Part shown: in pieces, positions 57,500 to 64,000 of the stretch
How the letters are laid out: every line of letters begins with the position of its first letter
Position numbering within the stretch: position 1 is the first letter of the stretch
The notes under the pieces: generated by a model
Told to the model about the DNA's origin: nothing
What the model saw: only the letters and a program-made list of their open reading frames with translations
Database searches by the model: none
Translations under genes and position numbers: made by a program
DNA from: Sphingomonas arenae
GTDB taxonomy: Bacteria > Pseudomonadota > Alphaproteobacteria > Sphingomonadales > Sphingomonadaceae
Reading direction: 5' to 3'
NCBI RefSeq assembly: GCF_016924655.1
Contig: NZ_JAFFJU010000002.1
Coordinates: forward strand, 186,001-250,000
DNA: 64,000 nt

Positions 57500-58561
57500 T
57501 CAGAATACCGGAGCCGAATCAAGGGTTTTCATGGGGCGCTCGAAACTTTGTGCGCGTGCAGGCGCCCGTTCCTCGATCCGCCGGCAAATATCCTGTGCAA
57601 CATCGGCGAGCCACGAGCCCTGGTCCAGCATGGCGCTGGTCTCGATCGCGAGCCGCTGGCGCGTCATGAACTGTTCCGCAGAACGAGTGCGATAGTCCTC
57701 GGCGATCAGGGCACCCACGTCGTTCACCCGATTGTACGGAACCACCAGGGCGACATCCTCCCACGGCACTTCGCCGGGAAGCACCATGTCGGTGTCCACG
57801 ATTACAGGGACACGACCGAAGCGCAGCGCCTCGAACACCCGGAAGCTGTAATTCTCGGCACCACGCGGACACAGGATGTACGTGTTGCGCAGGAGGTGCT
57901 GTTCGAAGGCATCCACGGCTTGCTCCGACCAGCGGAAGACGCCGGTGTCGGTGACTTCGATCTCCAGCCCAAAGAAATCGGCGCTCTGGCGAAGAGACCG
58001 CAGCGCTTCGAACCGGGGAAAGGTCGCGAGGAAGCGGATGGGCACATGTCCGGCGATCGCCGCACCGAACAGCTCCGGATAGCGGAGGTAGCGACCCTGC
58101 AGCAGCCACTCCTTCGCAAAGTGCGGAAGCTTCGACGCCGCCATGGCCGGACGGGACGATTCGTAAGTCATGCCGCGGAAGCCCACCTGGGGAGCGGGCT
58201 TCGTGGTCCAAAGAATGTCCTCCAATCGATCCGGTCGGGCGTTTGTCCAGACGTAGGGCAGCACGCGCATACGCTTGGGATCGAACCACTGCCGGTACAT
58301 GGAAAAATGGAGGCTGAGGTCCGCTTCTTCCATGAAGAATTCCGCCCAGGCCGACGTGTAGACGGTCAGGCTTCCCGGCGGCGCGGCTCGGAGCATAGCC
58401 TTCAGCCGGCGGGCGGTCGCAACACTGAAGTCGCCGATCGGGATGAACGGGATCGTGTCCATCGAACAGCGCAGGCCGGCCGCCCGGCAATGCTCCGAGA
58501 TCAGTGCCGGATAATCCACCACCGGTCCGGCGATGCCGACCACATGAACATCGACCGCCAC
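57500..58561 (-). CDS. Exostosin-like (GT47-related) glycosyltransferase
   Basis: 353 residues, no signal peptide or membrane helix. ILCPRGAENYSFRVFEALR followed by FGRVPVIVDTDMVLPGEVPW is the C-terminal exostosin signature, where the nucleotide sugar binds. The N-terminal half (VDVHVVGIAGPVVDYPALI) is weakly conserved. The family transfers sugars to glycans. Location between eno and ftsB is unusual, as no other glycan gene is adjacent. Substrate unknown. Confidence 0.75.
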   Translation of the reverse strand: MAVDVHVVGIAGPVVDYPALISEHCRAAGLRCSMDTIPFIPIGDFSVATARRLKAMLRAAPPGSLTVYTSAWAEFFMEEADLSLHFSMYRQWFDPKRMRVLPYVWTNARPDRLEDILWTTKPAPQVGFRGMTYESSRPAMAASKLPHFAKEWLLQGRYLRYPELFGAAIAGHVPIRFLATFPRFEALRSLRQSADFFGLEIEVTDTGVFRWSEQAVDAFEQHLLRNTYILCPRGAENYSFRVFEALRFGRVPVIVDTDMVLPGEVPWEDVALVVPYNRVNDVGALIAEDYRTRSAEQFMTRQRLAIETSAMLDQGSWLADVAQDICRRIEERAPARAQSFERPMKTLDSAPVF

Positions 58562-58603
58562 GCAAACGCCCCCACAGCTACCCCGGCGGGGAGCTTAGGG
58601 AGC

Positions 58604-59923
<1,320 letters not shown>

Positions 59924-60048
59924 CTACGCTGCGCGCCTGTATCGACGCGCCGCAGCCCGGGCAACATTCGGGCCGAGCGCTGGAACGGCGTATCGTCTCC
60001 GGGGTTAGGGAGGCTGAAGGTTCCCAACCGAAACAAAGGAGAGGCTTG

Positions 60049-60747
60049 ATGGCCGGAACGAACAACGATCTGCCCGAAGGCACGGACACGGTGATCGAGG
60101 GCGCGGGCGTGACGTCCGACATAACCCCGGGTCGCAGCGGGACGAGCTTGCAGGGCGGCAGCACGTCGAGCCAGGGCAACGCCACCGGAGCGCGTACCGG
60201 CGTGACCGGCAGCGCGTCGGCGGACACGTCGACCGGCCTGATCACGGGCACGGACACGGGCACGACGTCTGGCGCAACCCAGGGCAGCTCCTCCGATGCC
60301 GGTAGCTCGTCCGGCGGCGGTGGCGGCGGTGGCGGCGTGCGCGGACTGCTGTCCAACGCTTCGGGCAAGGTTCGCGAGCAGGCCGGGACCAAGGCCCGCA
60401 GCTTCGTGGGCCAGGGTCTCGAGACCGGCGGAACGACGCTGACCAACCTGTCGCAGATCGTCAACGATACGGTCGGGCAGATCGAAGAAAAGCTCGGTCC
60501 GCAATATGGCGAATATGCCCGGACAGCGAGCCAGACCCTCGATCGCTATGCGCAGGCCCTTTCCAGCAAGGACCCGGACGAGTTGGTTGACGACGTTCGA
60601 TCGTTCGTTCGCAAGAGCCCGGGCGTGGCGCTGGGTGCAGCCGCCGTGGTTGGCTTCAGCCTGGTTCGCCTGCTGAAGGCCGGTATCGAGGAGAATGGCA
60701 ATGGCAACGGTGACCGTAACGGCGACCGGGCCGGCTCCGGCCGGTGA
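60049..60747 (+). CDS. Ser/Thr/Gly-rich protein with C-terminal membrane helix (ElaB/YqjD/DUF883-like)
   Basis: 232 residues. The first 100 are low complexity (Gly, Ser, Thr, Asp) and end in a run of eight Gly. The second half is helical (KVREQAGTKARSFVGQGLE, GQIEEKLGPQYGEYARTAS) and ends in VRSFVRKSPGVALGAAAVVGFSLVRLL, the pattern of ElaB/YqjD ribosome-associated membrane proteins (key part RKSPGVALGAAAVVGF). The tail is GNGNGDRNGD. It is the first of four linked genes. ATG 60049 has AAAGGAGAGG upstream. Confidence 0.75.
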   Translation: MAGTNNDLPEGTDTVIEGAGVTSDITPGRSGTSLQGGSTSSQGNATGARTGVTGSASADTSTGLITGTDTGTTSGATQGSSSDAGSSSGGGGGGGGVRGLLSNASGKVREQAGTKARSFVGQGLETGGTTLTNLSQIVNDTVGQIEEKLGPQYGEYARTASQTLDRYAQALSSKDPDELVDDVRSFVRKSPGVALGAAAVVGFSLVRLLKAGIEENGNGNGDRNGDRAGSGR

Positions 60748-60751
60748 TCCG

Positions 60752-61105
60752 ATGCTGAAACGGACCGAGTCCGTTCAGGGTGAGCCGGAAGGCGTTGGCG
60801 ACCTCCTCCACCGCTTGGTGGAGGACGGCAAGGCCTACGCCCGGGCCGAGGTCAATTACTACAAGACCGTCGGGACGGAGCGCGCTTCTGCGCTCAAGCT
60901 GCCGGTCATCTTCGGCGTCCTCGCCCTGCTCTTCGTCCACGCCGCTTTCCTGGCGCTCTGTGCCACCCTGTTCGTCGGGCTCGCATCGCTGATGAGCGAC
61001 ACGCTGGCGGGGCTGCTCACCGTGCTGATCCTGGCAGGGGTCGGCGGCGTTCTCGGCTATCTTGCCTATAGCAAGGGCCGGGCAGCGTTTGGAGGCCAGT
61101 CATGA
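60752..61105 (+). CDS. Phage-holin-superfamily/YqjE-like membrane protein
   Basis: 117 residues. An N-terminal helix (GDLLHRLVEDGKAYARAEVN) leads to two membrane helices (LPVIFGVLALLFVHAAFLAL and LAGLLTVLILAGVGGVLGYL), as in YqjE/holin-X proteins. It likely sits in the inner membrane with its ElaB-like partner. ATG 60752 has GGTGATC five bases upstream; ATG 60701 with GAGGAG is an alternative that overlaps the previous gene. It overlaps the next gene in ATGA. Confidence 0.78.
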   Translation: MLKRTESVQGEPEGVGDLLHRLVEDGKAYARAEVNYYKTVGTERASALKLPVIFGVLALLFVHAAFLALCATLFVGLASLMSDTLAGLLTVLILAGVGGVLGYLAYSKGRAAFGGQS

Positions 61106-61461
61106 GCGCGACCAGCGTCAAAGAGGCGCGCGCCCGCGGTGAAGCGGACGCCGCCAAGGCACGGCTGATGAGCACGGTGGAGGAGGTGAAGGAACGCCTC
61201 GCACCGGCCAAGCTCACCAGCGACGCCGTCCAGGCGGTCAAGGACAAGAGCATCGTCATGGCCGACGACACGGTCACGGCGGTGAAGGACAAGCCGGCGA
61301 TGGCCGCGGGCATCGCCACCGCCACGGCCCTGTTCATCGCCCGCAAGCCGCTGTTCGCAGCGGTCTCGCGCTGGTGGAACAAGGACAGCAGCGACAGCGA
61401 TACGCAGCACACGAACAACACTCGCGCCCGCCAGACGGCCGGCGCCACGGAGGAAATCTGA
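61102..61461 (+). CDS. DUF3618-like small helical protein
   Basis: 119 residues. A charged N-terminal helix (KEARARGEADAAKARLMSTVE) and repeat-like segments (VQAVKDKSIVMADDTVTAVKD) precede one membrane helix (PAMAAGIATATALFIARKPL) and a polar tail with DSDTQHTNNT. The layout is like DUF3618 proteins, which go with YqjD/YqjE homologues. ATGA overlap with the previous gene and two bases to the next show one operon. Confidence 0.7.
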   Translation: MSATSVKEARARGEADAAKARLMSTVEEVKERLAPAKLTSDAVQAVKDKSIVMADDTVTAVKDKPAMAAGIATATALFIARKPLFAAVSRWWNKDSSDSDTQHTNNTRARQTAGATEEI

Positions 61462-61463
61462 AC

Positions 61464-61868
61464 ATGGCCAAGAGCAATCGTTTCAGCAGTTCGACGACGA
61501 CCAGCCTGGACAACGACTTCGAGACCGGGGGCTCCACGTCGTCGGGAGCGCGGGAAAAGGTGTCCAACCTCGGCTCCACCGCGAGTCAGCGGATCGACAG
61601 CTCACCGCTGATCGCCCTCGGTGCGGGCGCGGCGCTCGGCGCGGTCCTGGGCGCGGTCCTGCCGCGCTCGGAAAAGGAAAAGCAGTTGCTTGCGCCGCTC
61701 GGCACGAAGCTGGCGGATGCGGGCACCAGCGCGATCGATCGGGCGCGCGAAACCGGCAAGCAGAAGTTCGACGAAATGGCCGGCGACAGCGTCCGCCAGT
61801 TCTTCGGCGCGAGCTCGTCCAGCAGCAGCGATACGAGCAGCAGCAGCAACGACGGACCTAACGCCTAA
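61464..61868 (+). CDS. Ser-rich protein with glycine-zipper membrane segment
   Basis: 134 residues. A polar Ser/Thr-rich N-terminus (SNRFSSSTTTSLDNDFETGG) is followed by LIALGAGAALGAVLGAVLP, a glycine-zipper membrane segment, then an amphipathic part (KQKFDEMAGDSVRQFFGA) and a poly-Ser tail. It ends the operon. It is probably a membrane-associated stress protein like its neighbours. The ATG at 61464 follows GGAGGAAATCTGAAC. Confidence 0.7.
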   Translation: MAKSNRFSSSTTTSLDNDFETGGSTSSGAREKVSNLGSTASQRIDSSPLIALGAGAALGAVLGAVLPRSEKEKQLLAPLGTKLADAGTSAIDRARETGKQKFDEMAGDSVRQFFGASSSSSSDTSSSSNDGPNA

Positions 61869-61875
61869 TCGCTTG

Positions 61876-61922
61876 AACCCTCTCGTCACCCCTGCAGCGC
61901 GGTGGGGGTGACGAACGGGGTT
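61876..61922 (+). terminator. Strong hairpin at the end of the small-membrane-protein operon
   Basis: CGTCACCCC (61884-61892) and GGGGTGACG (61905-61913) pair perfectly around a 12-base loop; AACCC and GGGTT outside add five more pairs across a 3-base internal loop. It follows the operon by eight bases. No T-run is present, so it may protect the 3' end rather than stop transcription alone. Confidence 0.45.
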
Positions 61923-61957
61923 GGGCTGCAACCGAACCCTATGCTAACGGCCGGCGC

Positions 61958-62185
61958 ATGAGCAGACTTCACCTCGTCTTCGGCGGCCGGGTCAAGGACC
62001 CGCAGGGCCTGGAATTCACCGACTTGGACAAGATCGACCTGGTCGGCATCTACGACAATTACGCCGACGCGGAAGACGCGTGGCGGGCCCAGGCGCAGCG
62101 CACGGTGGACGATGCCGAGATGAAGTATGTCGTGGTCCATCTGCACCGGCTTCTCGAGCCGGAAGTGGAGACCAAGGGAGCCTGA
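61958..62185 (+). CDS. DUF4170 domain-containing protein
   Basis: 75 residues. MSRLHLVFGGRVKDPQGLEF, DLDKIDLVGIYDNYADAEDAW and KYVVVHLHRLLEP cover the whole DUF4170 family, a small alphaproteobacterial protein of unknown function. It is soluble with mixed alpha/beta pattern. It often stands near inositol monophosphatase or LPS genes; here it stands alone between the small-protein operon and the rhomboid gene. Confidence 0.88.
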   Translation: MSRLHLVFGGRVKDPQGLEFTDLDKIDLVGIYDNYADAEDAWRAQAQRTVDDAEMKYVVVHLHRLLEPEVETKGA

Positions 62186-62280
62186 CCGTTCCGCTCATGC
62201 TCAGTAGCCGCGACACCGGTCCATCGAAGCCAAGTGCCTTTTGGGATGCGCCTTCGTCGGCTGCCTAACCTGAGCGCGGT

Positions 62281-62910
62281 TCAGGCTCCGCGGTAACGCC
62301 AGAGCAGCAACGGCCGCTGCAGCAGCAGGCCGACCAGAAATCCTCCGACGTGCGCGGGCGTGGCCAGAAGCACCCCGTCCGCCCCGGCGACGAAGCCGAC
62401 GCCGATCTGGAGCACGGTCCAGGCCACCGCCAGCCACACGATGTGAAGCACACGGTTGATTCTCGGGGATTGCACGAAGGCCTTCGGACGCCCGAAGCTC
62501 AGCGCATAGGCGCCGATCACGCCACTGACCGCGCCGCTGGCGCCGATCACTGGAGCGCTGGCGAGCGGTCCCACCGACCATTGCGCAAGCGCGGCGACGA
62601 TGGCGCTCACCACGTAGATGATCGTGACGCCCTCGCGTCCGAGGACCCGCTCGACGGCGGTTCCGCACAGCAGCAGCATCAACATGTTGAAGAGCAGGTG
62701 CATGTAGCCGCCGTGCACCAGGGTCGAGCTGAAGATGGTGAGCACCGACGGCAATGCACCGCCGACCTGCATGGCTCCGCTGAGGCGCGCCGGGATAAAC
62801 CCCATCACCATGGACGCCCAGCCGGTCCACCCCGCGAACAGGATGAGGAGCGACACGAGGCTGGTGACGGCCGTGATCACGACGGTGGTCGAGCGCGGCA
62901 CCTGGTTCAT
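62281..62910 (-). CDS. Rhomboid-family intramembrane serine protease
   Basis: 209 residues with six membrane helices. VHGGYMHLLFNMLML is the HxxxN-like helix-2 motif, VIGASGAVSGVIGAYAL gives the catalytic Ser in GASGA, and TPAHVGGFLVGLLLQRP the catalytic His. The full set supports an active protease that cuts membrane proteins. ATG 62910 begins just before the first helix. It lies 46 bases after greA on the same strand. Confidence 0.9.
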   Translation of the reverse strand: MNQVPRSTTVVITAVTSLVSLLILFAGWTGWASMVMGFIPARLSGAMQVGGALPSVLTIFSSTLVHGGYMHLLFNMLMLLLCGTAVERVLGREGVTIIYVVSAIVAALAQWSVGPLASAPVIGASGAVSGVIGAYALSFGRPKAFVQSPRINRVLHIVWLAVAWTVLQIGVGFVAGADGVLLATPAHVGGFLVGLLLQRPLLLWRYRGA

Positions 62911-62956
62911 GCGCGACCTCGCTCGATCGTTTGTGACAGCGGCGGGTGAGAGCGGA

Positions 62957-63430
62957 TCAAACGAACTCGATCGCCTCGATCTCGAAATACTTCTCGCCCG
63001 ACGGGGTCGTCACCTCGACCTCTTCGCCGACCTGGCGGCCGATCAGCGCCCTGCCGAGCGGCGAGTTGTAGCTGATCCGCCCGACCTTGGCGTCCGCTTC
63101 CGTCTGCCCCACGAGCTGGTAACGGATCTTCTTGTCGTCCTCGTCGACCAGGCTGACCGTCGCGCCGAACACGACCTTGTCGCCCGACAGCGTCGTCGGA
63201 TCGATCACCAGCGCCCGGCTCAGGCGATCTTCCAGGTCTGCAATCTGCGCCTCGATCTGACCCTGCCGCTCCTTGGCGGCATGATATTCCGCATTCTCCG
63301 ACAGGTCGCCATGCGCGCGCGCTTCCTCGATCGCGTCGACGATTTGCGGCCGCTCCAGCTTCAGCCGCTTGAGCTCTTCCGTCAGCTGCTCGAACCCCTC
63401 GGCGAGCATCGGAACCTTGTCACTTGCCAT
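62957..63430 (-). CDS. greA: Transcription elongation factor
   Basis: 157 residues. The N-terminal coiled coil ([20 protein letters not shown]) holds the acidic tip [19 protein letters not shown], and the C-terminal FKBP-like domain has [19 protein letters not shown]. It rescues backtracked RNA polymerase. ATG 63430 begins MASDKVPML; the TTG-like start at 63439 is three codons further. It follows carB by 85 bases, a common sphingomonad order. Confidence 0.96.
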   Translation of the reverse strand: MASDKVPMLAEGFEQLTEELKRLKLERPQIVDAIEEARAHGDLSENAEYHAAKERQGQIEAQIADLEDRLSRALVIDPTTLSGDKVVFGATVSLVDEDDKKIRYQLVGQTEADAKVGRISYNSPLGRALIGRQVGEEVEVTTPSGEKYFEIEAIEFV

Positions 63431-63515
63431 GCGGCACACGTCCTTCGTCGTTCAATAATCCGCTTCTGCGCCGGCCCGTCGGCCCGCGTATGAACAGCAG
63501 CGGGTATGTGGAGAA

Positions 63516-64000
63516 TTAGTTTTCGAGGGCGGAATAATAGGCCTGCAGGCTGCGGACTTCAAGCGAACGGCCCCGCACGGCCTTGATTGCCCGCGCCACC
63601 GCGTAGCTCGCTGCGACCGTCGTGAAGTAAGGCACCTTGCGATTCAACGCGGTAGCCCGAATGGACTGGCTGTCCTTCAGCGACTGCCAGCCTTCCGTCG
63701 TGTTGAAGACGATCTGCACGCCTTCATCCACCAGCCGGTCGACGATGTGCGGCCGACCCTGCGCCACCTTGTTGATCCGCTCCACAGGCAGCCCGCGCGC
63801 CTGCAGGTGGTCGCACGTTCCGCCGGTCGCGATCACCTTGAAGCCGAGCTCCAGCATCATCTCGACCGCGGGCACGACCAACTCCTTGTCGCTGTTCTTG
63901 ACCGACACGAAGAGCGTGCCCTCCTGCGGCAGCTTCACGCCCGCGCCCAATTGAGCCTTGGCAAAGGCGATGTCGAAGTCGTCCGACACGCCCATGACCT
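63516..64000 (-). CDS. carB: Carbamoyl-phosphate synthase large subunit, C-terminal part, cut by the window edge
   Basis: The last 161 residues of CarB. After the end of the second synthetase domain (DFDIAFAKAQLGAGVKLP) comes the MGS-like allosteric domain with LGFKVIATGGTCDHLQARGL, FNTTEG and the conserved end RSLQAYYSAL. The complete enzyme makes carbamoyl phosphate for arginine and pyrimidines; the rest lies beyond base 64000. Confidence 0.95.
   Translation of the reverse strand, partial: VMGVSDDFDIAFAKAQLGAGVKLPQEGTLFVSVKNSDKELVVPAVEMMLELGFKVIATGGTCDHLQARGLPVERINKVAQGRPHIVDRLVDEGVQIVFNTTEGWQSLKDSQSIRATALNRKVPYFTTVAASYAVARAIKAVRGRSLEVRSLQAYYSALEN

Overview
The window looks like chromosomal DNA of a sphingomonad (Alphaproteobacteria, order Sphingomonadales). 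The composition is strongly GC-rich. The F1 ATPase genes atpH-A-G-D-C stand alone without F0 genes. The pyruvate dehydrogenase E1-beta chain carries an N-terminal lipoyl domain. Sphingomonad-type families such as DUF4170 are present, and an inverted repeat with the core CTGAGCTTGTCGAAG sits between atpA and atpG. I saw no tRNA, rRNA, CRISPR array, transposase or phage genes. The genus cannot be fixed from the window alone.

Layout. 1-13.6 kb is a surface polysaccharide locus: a 3,4-ketoisomerase/aminotransferase pair, a Wzx-like flippase, four glycosyltransferases, a methyltransferase, an RmlD-like reductase, the dTDP-rhamnose set rfbA-C-B-D and an EpsG-like polymerase. 13.6-17.9 kb is a compact RiPP cluster that I read as a phosphorylated (paeninodin-type) lasso peptide system: PqqD-like RRE protein, asparagine-synthetase-like cyclase, 42-residue precursor, HPr-kinase-like tailoring kinase and a LysR regulator. 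18-34.6 kb is mostly housekeeping: two tiny genes, purC, priA, an operon of DUF1203, ada and a sulfotransferase, the ATPase operon with an inserted zinc-ribbon-like mini-gene, cpaF, a secreted methyltransferase and sodC. 34.8-46.7 kb is a second exopolysaccharide operon (glycosyltransferase, metallophosphatase, UDP-HexNAc epimerase, Wza, Wzc, an unknown membrane protein, O-antigen ligase/polymerase), then a nucleotidyltransferase, the priming sugar transferase and an RTX-repeat protein. 46.8-53.9 kb holds a cupin/CadC-like divergent pair, a decayed copy of the sugar-transferase gene, a LOV histidine kinase, trmFO, a BLUF protein and an EF-hand protein. 54-64 kb is core metabolism (phytoene-synthase-like protein, pdhB, pdhA, ftsB, exostosin-like protein, eno), a four-gene operon of small membrane-associated proteins, then DUF4170, rhomboid, greA and the end of carB.

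How the parts may work together. The two polysaccharide loci can supply dTDP-rhamnose, a dTDP-3-amino-3,6-dideoxyhexose and an epimerised UDP-HexNAc, build lipid-linked repeats, flip, polymerise and export them (Wzx, Wzy-like, Wza, Wzc). The lasso cluster lies directly against the first locus. It lacks the B2 leader peptidase and a transporter within the window. The only other gene of a family linked to phospho-lasso clusters, a PF14907-like nucleotidyltransferase, sits about 28 kb away inside the second polysaccharide locus. Two unrelated blue-light receptor types (LOV and BLUF) lie on either side of trmFO.

Coordinates of start codons were chosen from Shine-Dalgarno matches and from the many 4-base stop/start overlaps (ATGA, GTGA, TTGA) seen between neighbouring genes.
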